DNA of 46,768 bases. Source: an uncultured Tessaracoccus sp. (GTDB lineage: Bacteria; Actinomycetota; Actinomycetes; Propionibacteriales; Propionibacteriaceae). The notes under the pieces were generated by a model, which saw only the letters and a program-made list of their open reading frames with translations, was not told the origin of the DNA and made no database searches. The stretch is from the NCBI RefSeq assembly GCF_947255005.1, contig NZ_CAMYFI010000016.1, forward strand, positions 1 to 46,768. Direction: 5' to 3'. Both the position numbers and the translations under genes were made by a program. Shown here piece by piece: positions 15,216 to 24,501 of the stretch; position 1 is the stretch's first letter, and every line of letters begins with the position of its first letter.

Positions 15216-15401
15216 ATGCCTGAGACCCGAACCTTCGACCCAGCCGAGGGCGACGACCTCGCCAAACTCGTACGCGACGCGATAGGCGGCAACGTGCGCC
15301 CCAATGAGCCGGGCACCGCACCCAGCACCGTCGCCCAGGAGGATGGCGACGCCAACGACGGGTCCGCGTCGCTCGTTGACCTGCCCGACTTCGACTTCTG
15401 A
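15216..15401 (+). CDS. Small acidic protein of unknown function
   Basis: The 61-residue product (begins MPETRTFDPAEGDD, ends SLVDLPDFDF) is strongly acidic and probably partly disordered. No family was recognised. A good ribosome site (GGAAAGGAAA) and a TATGCT -10 upstream support a real gene. The ending LPDFDF could be a short linear docking motif. It lies directly before transketolase but on a separate transcript. Confidence 0.55.
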   Translation: MPETRTFDPAEGDDLAKLVRDAIGGNVRPNEPGTAPSTVAQEDGDANDGSASLVDLPDFDF

Positions 15402-15520
15402 TCCAGGCCCACTCGCGGGTCCGAACGGTGTGGCGCTGGGGGAGACCTCCGCGTCGCTGCCAGTTGGAAGCCGACTACCCTTGAATCTGAGTAACTGTAT
15501 TTTCTCGAAGAGGAGCAATC

Positions 15521-17572
15521 GTGACGCTCGAATGGACTGACACTGACGCCCGCGCTGTCGACACTGCCCGCGTGCTTGCCGCAGACGCGGTGGAGAAGGT
15601 GGGCAACGGCCACCCCGGCACGCCGATTTCCCTGGCCCCCGTGGCGCACCTGCTGTATCAGAAGGTGATGCGCACCGACCCCGCAGACGACAAATGGATC
15701 GCCCGTGATCGGTTCGTGCTCTCCGCCGGCCACGCGTCGATGCTGCAGTACGCACAGCTCTACCTGGGCGGCCTCGGCCTCGAGATGGAAGACATCCAGT
15801 CGCTGCGCACCTGGGGCTCCAAGACGCCCGGCCACCCCGAGTACAACCACACCAAGTTCATTGAGTGCACGACGGGGCCCCTCGGCGCTGGCTTGAGTAA
15901 CGCCGTCGGCATGGCGATGGCTGCTCGTCGCCACCGTGCGCTGTTCGATCCCGAAGCCAAGGCGGGCGAGTCGCTGTTCGACTACAACGTGTATTGCATC
16001 GTCGGCGACGGATGCCTCCAGGAGGGCATCACGTCGGAGGCGTCGTCGCTGGCCGGCACCCAGGAGCTCGGCAACCTCATCGTCATCTACGACGACAACA
16101 ACATCTCCATCGAAGGCGACACGAAAATCTCCTTCACGGAGGACGTCGCTCAACGCTATGAGGCTTACGGCTGGCATGTGCAGGAGGTCGACTGGACGAA
16201 TGGCCACACCGAGTACCGCGAGGATGTCGAGGCGCTGTACAACGCCATCGAGCAGGCCCAGCAGGTAACGGACAAGCCGTCCTTCATCCGCCTGAGCACC
16301 GTCATCGGCTGGCCGCTGCCGAACAAGCAGGGCGACCACAGCGTGCACGGCGCCAAGATCGGTGCCGACGAGATCGCCGCCATGAAGGAACTCCTCGGCT
16401 TCGACAACGAGCCCTTCAAGATTGAAGATGACATCGTCGCCGCCACCCGCGCCAACCTGGCCGAGCGCGGCAAGGCCGCCCGCGACGAGTGGAACACCCG
16501 CTTCGACGAGTGGAAGGCAGCTCATCCCGATCGCGCCGAGCTGCTTGAACGCATCCGCGCGCACAAGCTCCCTGAAGATCTGTCGCTGCCCGTGTTCGAA
16601 GAAGGGTCGATGTCGACGCGCGCTGCCTCCGGCGAAGTGCTCACCGCACTGGCCGACCAGCTGCCCGAGCTGTGGGGCGGTTCAGCCGACCTCGCCGGCT
16701 CCAACAACACGACGATGAAGGGCCAGCCGAGCTTTATCCCCGAAGAGCATCAGACCGCGCAGTGGCAAGGCTCCGAGCTCGGCCGCACCCTCCACTTCGG
16801 CATTCGCGAGCATGCCATGGGAGGCATCCTCAACGGCATCAACCTCTCGAGCCTCACCCGCGCCTACGGCGGCACGTTCCTCGTGTTCTCCGACTACATG
16901 CGCCCAACGGCACGCCTCGCGGCGCTGTCGTCCATTCCGACGGTGTTCGTGTGGACGCACGATTCCGTCGGTGTTGGCGAGGATGGGCCCACCCACCAGC
17001 CCATCGAGCACCTGGCATCGCTGCGCGCCATCCCCAATTTCTCGGTGGTGCGCCCTGCCGACGCGAATGAGACGTCGGTGGCGTGGGGCGAGATCCTGCG
17101 CCGTGCCGACGAGCCGGCGGCCATCATCTTGTCGCGCCAGAACCTGCGCACCATCGAACGCGGCGAGAAGTACGCTTCTGCCGACGGTGTAGCTCGCGGC
17201 GCCTACGTGGTGAGCGAGGCGTCGTCAACGCCCAAGGTGGTGCTGATTGCCACGGGCTCCGAGGTGGAAATTGCCCTTGATGCACAGGACAAGCTCGAGG
17301 CGGAGGGAACCCCCACCCGCGTCGTCTCGATGCCTTGCCAGGAGTGGTTCGACGAACAGCCCGCCGAGTACCAGGCCGAGGTGCTCCCGGAGGGCACCGC
17401 GCGCGTCAGCGTCGAGGCCGGCATCTCGATGGGCTGGGCCAAGTACCTCGGCGCGAATGGCGCGTCGGTGTCCATCGAACACTTCGGTGCGTCGGCGAGC
17501 GGCGCCAAGTGCTTCGAGGAGTTCGGCATGACCGCCGATGCCGTCGTGAAGGCCGCCAAGGGCCTTCTCTGA
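15521..17572 (+). CDS. tkt: Transketolase
   Basis: The 683-residue thiamine-diphosphate enzyme moves two-carbon units between ketose and aldose phosphates in the pentose phosphate pathway. The N-terminal domain has GNGHPGTPISLAP and the ThDP motif from GDGCLQEGITSEA (about 163) to YDDNNISIEG. The pyrimidine domain has TLHFGIREHAMGGILNG with the catalytic glutamate, and DSVGVGEDGPTHQPIEHLA. Length and order match the family. The GTG start has AAGAGGAG upstream, and TACCCT at about 15476 is a plausible -10. Transaldolase, usually adjacent in actinobacteria, is not in this window. Confidence 0.97.
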   Translation: MTLEWTDTDARAVDTARVLAADAVEKVGNGHPGTPISLAPVAHLLYQKVMRTDPADDKWIARDRFVLSAGHASMLQYAQLYLGGLGLEMEDIQSLRTWGSKTPGHPEYNHTKFIECTTGPLGAGLSNAVGMAMAARRHRALFDPEAKAGESLFDYNVYCIVGDGCLQEGITSEASSLAGTQELGNLIVIYDDNNISIEGDTKISFTEDVAQRYEAYGWHVQEVDWTNGHTEYREDVEALYNAIEQAQQVTDKPSFIRLSTVIGWPLPNKQGDHSVHGAKIGADEIAAMKELLGFDNEPFKIEDDIVAATRANLAERGKAARDEWNTRFDEWKAAHPDRAELLERIRAHKLPEDLSLPVFEEGSMSTRAASGEVLTALADQLPELWGGSADLAGSNNTTMKGQPSFIPEEHQTAQWQGSELGRTLHFGIREHAMGGILNGINLSSLTRAYGGTFLVFSDYMRPTARLAALSSIPTVFVWTHDSVGVGEDGPTHQPIEHLASLRAIPNFSVVRPADANETSVAWGEILRRADEPAAIILSRQNLRTIERGEKYASADGVARGAYVVSEASSTPKVVLIATGSEVEIALDAQDKLEAEGTPTRVVSMPCQEWFDEQPAEYQAEVLPEGTARVSVEAGISMGWAKYLGANGASVSIEHFGASASGAKCFEEFGMTADAVVKAAKGLL

Positions 17573-17578
17573 CGCGCG

Positions 17579-17605
17579 GCTGGTGGGCCACGTCGGCCCA
17601 CCAGC
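17579..17605. terminator. Hairpin after transketolase
   Basis: A perfect 11-bp stem (GCTGGTGGGCC/GGCCCACCAGC) with a 5-nt loop begins 6 bases after the tkt stop, between convergent genes. Confidence 0.7.
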
Positions 17606-17622
17606 ATCCGGCGGCAACGTAG

Positions 17623-17672
17623 CAATGGGTTGAGCCCTCCCCCGTGCAGGCGGGAGAGGGCTCAACCCATTG
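17623..17672. terminator. Second hairpin, likely bidirectional terminator
   Basis: A perfect 17-bp stem (CAATGGGTTGAGCCCTC at 17623-17639 with its complement at 17656-17672) encloses a 16-nt loop that can extend the pairing. It ends seven bases before the stop of the convergent amidohydrolase gene. The loop is short compared with the family 1-3 elements. Confidence 0.65.
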
Positions 17673-17678
17673 TCATGC

Positions 17679-18869
17679 TCAGTCGCGTCCGGCAGCTGCG
17701 AGAGCTTCCGCGTTACGCAGCACATCAACGACGAGTTGGAGCGCGATGGGGAAGGCGTCCTCGTCGAGGCCGAACGTGGGGGAGTGATGGCTGGAATCGA
17801 AGCCCTTCTCCGCGTTGCCAGCGCCCACGAAGACGTAGGTGGAAGGAGCCGTGCGTGAGAACGCTGCGAAATCTTCGCCGCCGAGCATGGCCGGCTCGGC
17901 GATGACCTTGTCAGGCCAGCGCTTCGTCGCGAGCTCCCGAACAATCTGCGTTGGAGCGGGGGCGTTCCACGTCATGTCATATCCGACGAGGTAGTCCAGC
18001 TCGCACGTGAGCCCAGGGTTCGCAGCCTCGAGCCCCGCGCAGATGTCCTTGAAGGCAGCCATCACGAGCTCGCGCACCTCGTCGGAGTGGGTGCGTACCA
18101 CGCCGCCCACGTTTGCGTCCGGAGGAATCACGTTGAGGGCTTGCTGCCTTCCCGCATCGAGCCAGGTTGTGGTGACGACGGCTGGGTCGAGCCCGCCGAT
18201 GCGCCTAGCCGGAATCTGCAGCAGCTGCTGGACAAGCGTCGTCGCAGCGAGCACCGCGTCGACGGAAAGCTCAGGCAGCGACGCGTGCGCGCCCTTGCCA
18301 TGAAGATGCACCTGCCATAGGTCTGAGTTCGCTGAGGCCGGGCCATCCTTCACATCGACGGTGCCCGTCGGCAGCGTTGCCCAGTAATGGAATCCGAAGA
18401 TGTAGTCGAAATCGTCGAAGTAGCCGGTGGCGACCATCTCTTTCGCACCGCCAGGAGGTGTCTCCTCGGCGTGCTGAAAGATGGCGACGATGGTGCCGTG
18501 CAGCTCGTCGAGATGATCGGCAGCCCAGGCAAGCGCCGACATCACGGTGGCGGTATGCGCGTCGTGGCCGCAGCCGTGCATGCGGCCAGGCACCTTCGAC
18601 GCGAACTCCAGATCCGGGCGGTTCTCGGTCATGGCGAGACCGTCGATATCTGCCCGCACGCCCACCTTCGGTCCCGGACGCCCGGTGTCGAGCACGGCGA
18701 CGAGGCTCGTCGGTGTGAGATTCTCGAGCTGGGCATCAGGCACCCGCCGGGTGAGCTCGTCGCGAATGTAGGCGACGGTCTCGTGCTCCTCGAACGACGC
18801 CTCCGGCCACTGGTGCAGGTGGCGTCGCCAGGTGAGGAGCTGCTTCAGGTAGGGATCCAATTCAGACAT
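17679..18869 (-). CDS. M20D-family amidohydrolase (AbgB/hippurate hydrolase-like)
   Basis: The 396-residue metallopeptidase hydrolyses N-acyl or peptide-like amide bonds. The M20D metal site is present: C100 and H102 in MHGCGHDAH, E135/E136 in FQHAEETPPGGA, H161 in FGFHYW, and a late histidine in DSSHHSP. GVRADIDGLAMTE (70-82) is also typical. The gene follows the AbgT-type transporter with 12 bases between, so the transporter likely brings in the substrate, for example p-aminobenzoyl-glutamate or another acyl-amino acid, which the enzyme cleaves. The ATG at 18869 has GGAAGG upstream. Confidence 0.9.
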   Translation of the reverse strand: MSELDPYLKQLLTWRRHLHQWPEASFEEHETVAYIRDELTRRVPDAQLENLTPTSLVAVLDTGRPGPKVGVRADIDGLAMTENRPDLEFASKVPGRMHGCGHDAHTATVMSALAWAADHLDELHGTIVAIFQHAEETPPGGAKEMVATGYFDDFDYIFGFHYWATLPTGTVDVKDGPASANSDLWQVHLHGKGAHASLPELSVDAVLAATTLVQQLLQIPARRIGGLDPAVVTTTWLDAGRQQALNVIPPDANVGGVVRTHSDEVRELVMAAFKDICAGLEAANPGLTCELDYLVGYDMTWNAPAPTQIVRELATKRWPDKVIAEPAMLGGEDFAAFSRTAPSTYVFVGAGNAEKGFDSSHHSPTFGLDEDAFPIALQLVVDVLRNAEALAAAGRD

Positions 18870-18881
18870 GTATCGTCCTTC

Positions 18882-20426
18882 CTATCGCGGCAGCATAATC
18901 GGCCCATCCGGACCCACCGGCAAGCCGATCAGGAACCAGATGATGAGCATGAGCACCCATCCAATACCCATGGCGAGGGAGTATGGGACGAGCGTTGAGA
19001 TGAAGGTGCCGATGCCGATCTTCTTGTCGTACTTCTGTGCGTAGCTGAGCACCAGTGCGAAGTAGGGGAACATCGGGGTGATGGGATTGGTGATGGCGTC
19101 GCCGACACGGTAGATCATCTGGGTGAACGCGGGGTGGTAATCGAGCAGCATCATCATGGGCACGAAGATCGGGGCCAAGATGGCCCACTTCGCCGACGCC
19201 GAACCGATGAACAGGTTCACGAAGGCCGACAGCACGAAGATGCCGAGAATCAACACGACGCCATTTTGGTCTTTGAGGAGGTTCGCGCCCTTGATGGCGA
19301 GGATCGCGCCCATGTTCGACGTCGAAATGTAGGCCAGCATCTGGGATGCGAAGAACACGACGACGATGAAGTTCGCCATGGACGCCATGGATTCCACCAT
19401 CATGTCGGTGGCGTCCTTCGACTTCTTGATGGAGCCGGTCATGATGCCGTACACCAGGCCGGGAACCAGGAACATGATCGACAGGATCAGGCCGATGCCG
19501 TTCATGAGCGGTGAATTTGTGGTGAGCGAACCCGTCTCCGCATTGCGCATGAAGGAACCTGCCGGGATGCAAGCCACCACGATGAGGGCAAACACGACGA
19601 GAACGGACACGATTGCCCACAAGTTCGCCTTGCGCTGCAGAGGAGTGACTTCTTTATCTTCGTGTACGTACTCGGGGTTGTCGTAGCTGCCCAGACGCGG
19701 CACGATCACCTTCGACGTCACCACCCACAAGATGGGCAGCAAGACGACGACGGAAGCCGCGATGAAGTACCAGTTCATTGGCACCGACGTCTGAATCTGC
19801 GGGTCGATCATCATGGCCGCTTCCTGCGTGAAGCCCTGCACCAGCGCGTCGGACATGCCGATCATCAGGTTGGCTGCGAAACCGCCGACGGAAGCGGCGT
19901 AGGCGAGTGCGATGCCTGCGATGGGGTGCCAGCCGAGCTGGATGAAGATCAGCGCCGCGAGCGGGGGCAGCACGATGGGGGCCGCGTCGCCGGCGATGTT
20001 GCCGAGCAGGCCGATGAACGCGATGGCGGGCACGACGAGCATCTTCGGTGCACTGCGCATGGAGTGCGACAGCATGGTCTCGAACCAGCCGGAGCGTTCG
20101 GCGACACCGATGCCGAGCATGATGATGAGCACCTGGCCGAGCGGGGCGAACGCGCCGAAGGTTTTGATGGCGTCGCCGAGCACGACGCGCATCCCGTCGG
20201 CGGTGAGGAGGTTCACGGCGGTGATGACCTCACCCGTGCCCGGGTGCGTTGCGTTCCAGCCCAGGCCGCCGGCGAGTAGTGACAGCAGGAGCGTGACGAG
20301 GCACAGACCCGCAAAGATGATGATGGGATCAGGCAGCTTGTTACCCGTCCACTCAATGAAATCCAAAAATCGGTCGAGCAAACCCCTCTTTTCGGGCTTG
20401 TTCGCGGTAGTCGAATCAGTACTCAT
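18882..20426 (-). CDS. AbgT-family transporter
   Basis: The 514-residue protein has about a dozen membrane segments and the AbgT family pattern: FLDFIEWTGNKLPDPIIIF near the start, GIGVAERSGWFETML, NIAGDAAPIVLPPLAALIF, FVNLFIGSASAKWAILAPIFVPM and YRVGDAITNPITPMFPYFAL. AbgT proteins carry p-aminobenzoyl-glutamate, and some export sulfonamides. The start at 20426 (MSTDSTTANK) is preferred to longer frames because AAGGAG lies upstream. It forms an operon with the downstream amidohydrolase. The 196 bases to sppA hold divergent promoters (TAGGGT at about 20486-20491 on the minus strand). Confidence 0.92.
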   Translation of the reverse strand: MSTDSTTANKPEKRGLLDRFLDFIEWTGNKLPDPIIIFAGLCLVTLLLSLLAGGLGWNATHPGTGEVITAVNLLTADGMRVVLGDAIKTFGAFAPLGQVLIIMLGIGVAERSGWFETMLSHSMRSAPKMLVVPAIAFIGLLGNIAGDAAPIVLPPLAALIFIQLGWHPIAGIALAYAASVGGFAANLMIGMSDALVQGFTQEAAMMIDPQIQTSVPMNWYFIAASVVVLLPILWVVTSKVIVPRLGSYDNPEYVHEDKEVTPLQRKANLWAIVSVLVVFALIVVACIPAGSFMRNAETGSLTTNSPLMNGIGLILSIMFLVPGLVYGIMTGSIKKSKDATDMMVESMASMANFIVVVFFASQMLAYISTSNMGAILAIKGANLLKDQNGVVLILGIFVLSAFVNLFIGSASAKWAILAPIFVPMMMLLDYHPAFTQMIYRVGDAITNPITPMFPYFALVLSYAQKYDKKIGIGTFISTLVPYSLAMGIGWVLMLIIWFLIGLPVGPDGPIMLPR

Positions 20427-20610
20427 GGCAGCTCCTTGGCCTGTCGGGTGCACATCCTCGTGGGTACTTGCGCCGTACGGAGGCAACCCTAACCACAAAC
20501 GGGGTCGTCACAGCCATAGACCACAATATGGCGAGCTGCCGACGTTCACGGCCCACTGCGGTGAGGGACGCCGTCGGGAGATGTGAGCCGGTCGGGTTGG
20601 CGCTGTTTTG

Positions 20611-20622
20611 TAGGATGGCGCC
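20611..20622 (+). promoter_or_regulatory. Leaderless -10 box of sppA
   Basis: TAGGAT at 20611-20616 is followed by six bases and ATG at 20623. Confidence 0.6.
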
Positions 20623-22308
20623 ATGCCGAACCCGTTGCGCGCACTCCAGAATTTGCTGTCCAAGAAACCCGTCGTGCTTGAGCTCGACCTCGCTCGCGGG
20701 GTGCTTGAGGCCCGGCCCTCGAACCCGCTGCAGGCGATGCAGATGCTGAACATCACCACGACGGGCGCTGTGCGCACCGTGCTCGGTGCCGCCGCGAAGG
20801 AAAGCAAGGTGAGGGGGCTGATCGTGCACGCCTCCGCGGCGGTGCGTATGCCGGTCACCACGCTGGACGAGATTGCGCTGGAGATAGAACGCTTCGGGGT
20901 ATCGAAACCGACCGCTGTGTGGAGCGAAAGTTTCGGCGAACTGGCGCCGTCGCTGGCGCTGTACAAGATGGCGACGGCCGCCCGCGAGGTGTGGCTGCAA
21001 CCCACCGGAGCGCTCAGCATCGGCGGCATCGAGGCGCAAATCGTGCTGCTCAAGGGTGGGCTCAACAAGCTCGGCATCGAGCCCGAGTTCGGCAAGCGTC
21101 ATGAATACAAGACGGCGGCCGACCGCTTCGCCGCGGATGAAGTCACCCCCGAGAACCGCGAGATGATGACCGCCGTCGTCGAATCCATCGTCGACGATGG
21201 TGTGCAGACCATCGCTAGGCGCCGCAACCTCGACGAGAGCGTTGTGCGCTCCGTCGTTGACGAGGGTTCCATCGACGCCAGCCGCGCGCTCGAGCTGGGG
21301 CTCATCGACAAGGTGGGGTACCGCGACGAGGCCTACACTAGCCTGCTACAGCGCTGGGGAGTCGAGCCGGAGCACCTGCTGTACGTCAACCGCTATGCCG
21401 TCAAGTCCAATATTCAGCGCGCAGTGACTCGTCGGAATCGCAAAAAGATCGGCATCGTCCCCGTCCACGGTGGCATCCTAACCGGGCGCGGCAGCAGCGG
21501 TCTACAGGGGCAGAACGTGGGCTCCGACGTCGTCGATGAGCAGTTGCGCGCCGTGATCCGCGACGACGACATCGTCGCCGCCGTGCTCGACGTCGACTCG
21601 CCCGGCGGGTCGGCCGTCGCTTCTGACTTCATCCGGCGCTCCGTGCTCGCCGTCAAGGAGACCAGCAAGCCGGTGGTGGCGCGCATGGGCGCGTACGCGG
21701 CGTCGGGTGGGTACTACGTGTCGATGGGGGCCGACGAGATCGTCGCGTTGCCCACCACCTTGACCGGCTCGATTGGCGTCGTCGCAGGCAAGTTTGTCAC
21801 GCAGGAGCTCTACGACAAGCTGGGGCTCGTGCGGGAGTCGATCACCGTCGACAAGGGCGCAGCGGCGCTGTCAGACGCGCACCCCATGGATGACGAGGCG
21901 TGGGAGCGGCTGAACGCCTGGCTGGATCGCGTCTACCTGGATTTCACCACGTTCGCGGCCCAAGATCGCGGCATGGAGTACGACCGGTTGGAGTCGCTCG
22001 CGCGCGGCCGGGTGTGGACAGGTGCACAGGCGGCCGAGCACGGGCTCATCGACCACGTCGGTGGCCGACGCCTAGCCCTGGAGCGTGCGGCCGCGCTGGC
22101 TGGCGTCGACCTCGACAACGTCGAGGTCACTGCAGCCGGGCACGGCGGGATGCTGGCGAAGTACCTACCCGCGCAGTCGTCGGAGAGCGTCGGCTCCGCC
22201 GGAATGAGCCCACTCAGTGTCGAATCAGTGCTCGACGGTGTGCTCGCCCGGGCCGGAATCCGGTCGGTGGGTGTGCTCAGCATGCCAGTGCTGTTCTCTC
22301 TTCGCTGA
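20623..22308 (+). CDS. sppA: Signal peptide peptidase SppA, 67K type
   Basis: The 561-residue protein is the long two-domain S49 form. The N-terminal domain holds the probable catalytic lysine K163 (HEYKTAADRF) and the C-terminal domain holds the nucleophile S361 (GAYAASGGYYVSMGAD), as in the E. coli Lys/Ser dyad shared between domains. It degrades cleaved signal peptides at the membrane. No clear N-terminal membrane anchor is visible; the protein starts MPNPLRALQNLLSKK, so membrane association may be peripheral. A leaderless -10 box decides the start. Confidence 0.92.
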   Translation: MPNPLRALQNLLSKKPVVLELDLARGVLEARPSNPLQAMQMLNITTTGAVRTVLGAAAKESKVRGLIVHASAAVRMPVTTLDEIALEIERFGVSKPTAVWSESFGELAPSLALYKMATAAREVWLQPTGALSIGGIEAQIVLLKGGLNKLGIEPEFGKRHEYKTAADRFAADEVTPENREMMTAVVESIVDDGVQTIARRRNLDESVVRSVVDEGSIDASRALELGLIDKVGYRDEAYTSLLQRWGVEPEHLLYVNRYAVKSNIQRAVTRRNRKKIGIVPVHGGILTGRGSSGLQGQNVGSDVVDEQLRAVIRDDDIVAAVLDVDSPGGSAVASDFIRRSVLAVKETSKPVVARMGAYAASGGYYVSMGADEIVALPTTLTGSIGVVAGKFVTQELYDKLGLVRESITVDKGAAALSDAHPMDDEAWERLNAWLDRVYLDFTTFAAQDRGMEYDRLESLARGRVWTGAQAAEHGLIDHVGGRRLALERAAALAGVDLDNVEVTAAGHGGMLAKYLPAQSSESVGSAGMSPLSVESVLDGVLARAGIRSVGVLSMPVLFSLR

Positions 22309-22351
22309 ATGAACGGTGGGCTAGCGTGTTTGGGTACCCCGCCGCACTCTC

Positions 22352-22398
22352 GTAGAATCACTGACGCCGCGATGAGAGGCGAAATAGAAGGGTGACGG
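22352..22398 (+). promoter_or_regulatory. Promoter and ribosome site of the VanW gene
   Basis: TAGAAT at 22352-22357 is a likely -10. AGAAGGGTGA at 22387-22396 serves the GTG at 22399, so this transcript has a leader of about 35 bases. Confidence 0.5.
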
Positions 22399-24102
22399 GT
22401 GGCTGAGAATACGAAGAGCAATACGAAACTGTGGACGGGCATCGGTATTGGTGCCTTCGTCGTGCTGCTCGCCGCGGCCTACGTCACCGCCTATCTCGTC
22501 GCCGGCGACCAGGTTCCGCCCAAGGCCAGCGTCGAGAATGTTGCGATTGGCGGGTTGAGCCCGGCCGATGCGCAGCAGAAGCTTCGCGACGAGTTGGCCG
22601 AGAGCGCGGAAGCGCCCATCAGCCTCGCCCACAACGACGTAACGGTAGAGCTGCCACTCGCAGAGTCGGGGCTCAGCATCGATTGGGCTGCGACGGTGGG
22701 GCAAGCAGGCGGAGGCGCCAGCTGGAACCCGGTGATCCTCTACCGTTCGCTCACTGGCGGTCACCCCGTCGAGCTGGTGCGCACCATCGACGAGGAAGCG
22801 CTCGCCAAGGCGGTCTCCGACGCTGCACCTCGCTTCGACAAGGAAGCCACCGACGCCACTATCGGGCTGAAGGATGGCGAGGTGGCCACCACCGAGGCTC
22901 AGGAAGGCATCAAGCTCAAGGTGGACGAGAGCATCACCGCCGTCAAGGAAGCCTTCCAGGCAGGTAAGCACGAGGCTGCCGCGGATGTCGAGGTGATCGC
23001 GCCCGGTGTGAGTGACGGCGACGTGCAGAGCTTCCGCGATGGGGCGCTCAAGCAGGCGCTGACGGGCCCCATCTCCCTCACCAGCAAGAACGGCACGATC
23101 GACATCGCCGAGGCGGATGTGCCAAAGCTGCTTACGCTCACGGGTAGCGGTAAGGATCTCGCGGTCGGTATTGACGAACAGGCGGTGAAGAAAGCCACTG
23201 AAGCTGGGCTGAAGAAACTCAACCAGAACGGCCCGCGGTCGGCGAGCTACCAGTTCAAGGATGGCGGCATCGCCGTCGTGCCAAGCAGGCCTGGTCTAGT
23301 CGTCGAGCAGAAGAGCGTGGTCGAGGCCTTCAAGCAGGCAGTGACGGGGCCGAAGCGCACGGTGGAACTCAAGGCGCAGGAGAAAGAGCCTGAGTTCAGC
23401 ACGGCAGCGGCAGAGAAGGTGAAGCCGAAGGAAGTGATCGGTGAGTTCACCACCCTGTATCCGCACGCGTCGTACCGAAACACCAACATCGGCACAGCGG
23501 CGAAACGGATCAATGGCAGCGTGCTCCTGCCCGGCGAAACGTTCAGCATGAACGACACCGTGGGTGAGCGCACGGCGTCGAACGGCTTCACCGCGGGATA
23601 CGTGATTAATAGCGGCAACCTTGTGAGGGAAACTGGCGGCGGTGTTTCCCAGGCTGCGACCACGCTGTTCAACGCAGGGTTCTTTGCCGGGTTTGAGGAC
23701 GTCGAGCACAAACCGCACTCGCTGTACTTCCCGCGCTACCCCGCCGGGCGCGAGGCGACGGTGTACTACGGCTCGGTGGATCTGCGCTTCAAGAACAACA
23801 CGAAGTATCCCGCGATCATCCAGGGGTACATCAACCCGTCGTCGAGTGGTAAGCCTGGGTCGGTGACTTTCAAGGTCTGGTCGATCAAGACCTGGGACAA
23901 AGTGGAGTCGTCGCCGCTGGTGAAGTCCGAGTATTACTCGGGCTCCACTCGCGTCTCGCACGCAGCCAACTGTGAGCCCCAGGGTTCGATTCAAGGTTTC
24001 ACAGTGAACTACAAACGCCTGTTCTACAAGGGCGGCAAGGTCGTCAAAGAGGAACCCTTCAGCTGGAAATACGACGCTGGAGACCGCATCACCTGCGCCT
24101 GA
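22399..24102 (+). CDS. VanW family protein with peptidoglycan-binding repeats
   Basis: The 567-residue protein has one N-terminal membrane anchor (about 11-34), two putative PG_binding_4 regions (about 75-190 and 200-310) and a C-terminal VanW domain (about 345-490). The latter has GEFTTLYPHASYRNTNIGTAAKRINGSVLLPGETFSMNDTVGERT and GGGVSQAATTLFNAGF motifs. Family members (YoaR-like) sit outside the membrane and bind the cell wall; an enzymatic role is not established. The GTG start has an AGAAGGG site. A conserved cysteine pair (NCEP ... ITCA) near the C-terminus may form a disulfide. Confidence 0.88.
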   Translation: MAENTKSNTKLWTGIGIGAFVVLLAAAYVTAYLVAGDQVPPKASVENVAIGGLSPADAQQKLRDELAESAEAPISLAHNDVTVELPLAESGLSIDWAATVGQAGGGASWNPVILYRSLTGGHPVELVRTIDEEALAKAVSDAAPRFDKEATDATIGLKDGEVATTEAQEGIKLKVDESITAVKEAFQAGKHEAAADVEVIAPGVSDGDVQSFRDGALKQALTGPISLTSKNGTIDIAEADVPKLLTLTGSGKDLAVGIDEQAVKKATEAGLKKLNQNGPRSASYQFKDGGIAVVPSRPGLVVEQKSVVEAFKQAVTGPKRTVELKAQEKEPEFSTAAAEKVKPKEVIGEFTTLYPHASYRNTNIGTAAKRINGSVLLPGETFSMNDTVGERTASNGFTAGYVINSGNLVRETGGGVSQAATTLFNAGFFAGFEDVEHKPHSLYFPRYPAGREATVYYGSVDLRFKNNTKYPAIIQGYINPSSSGKPGSVTFKVWSIKTWDKVESSPLVKSEYYSGSTRVSHAANCEPQGSIQGFTVNYKRLFYKGGKVVKEEPFSWKYDAGDRITCA

Positions 24103-24181
24103 CGCCACACAAAGAGCGCGCGTGCTTCCCCACCATCACGGGGCTAAGCTTAGAGTCGAGCTTCGAACGAGGAGAACTGTT

Positions 24182-24499
24182 GTGACCTACATCATCGCCT
24201 TGCCCTGCGTTGACGTGAAAGACCGCGCCTGCGTGGACGAGTGTCCCGTCGACTGCATCTACGAGGGCAACCGCATGCTCTACATCCACCCGGATGAGTG
24301 CGTCGACTGCGGTGCCTGCGAGCCGGTCTGCCCTGTTGAGGCCATTTATTACGAAGACGACCTGCCCGAAGATCAGGCGGAATACTATGACGTCAACGTG
24401 GAGTTCTTCAATGAGATCGGTTCGCCGGGTGGCGCTGCCAAGCTGGGCGTCATCGACAAGGACCACCCGATCGTCGAGGCGCTCCCGCCGCAAGCCTGA
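24182..24499 (+). CDS. fdxA: 7Fe ferredoxin
   Basis: The 105-residue ferredoxin carries [3Fe-4S] and [4Fe-4S] clusters. The first cysteine set is LPCVDVKDRACVDECPVDC and the second is CVDCGACEPVCP, the FdxA/FdxC pattern of actinobacteria. It serves as a low-potential electron carrier. The GTG start has GAGGAG upstream; TAAGCT at about 24145 is a plausible -10. The gene is followed after two bases by dapC, the same pairing as fdxC-Rv1178 in mycobacteria, so co-translation is likely although no direct functional link is known. Confidence 0.95.
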   Translation: MTYIIALPCVDVKDRACVDECPVDCIYEGNRMLYIHPDECVDCGACEPVCPVEAIYYEDDLPEDQAEYYDVNVEFFNEIGSPGGAAKLGVIDKDHPIVEALPPQA

Positions 24500-24501
24500 C
24501 C

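Noticed and set aside
15188..16564. A 458-codon open frame antisense to transketolase
   Set aside because: Shadow of the tkt reading frame with no motif or ribosome site. The same applies to long antisense frames at 37145-38620 and 38803-40164.
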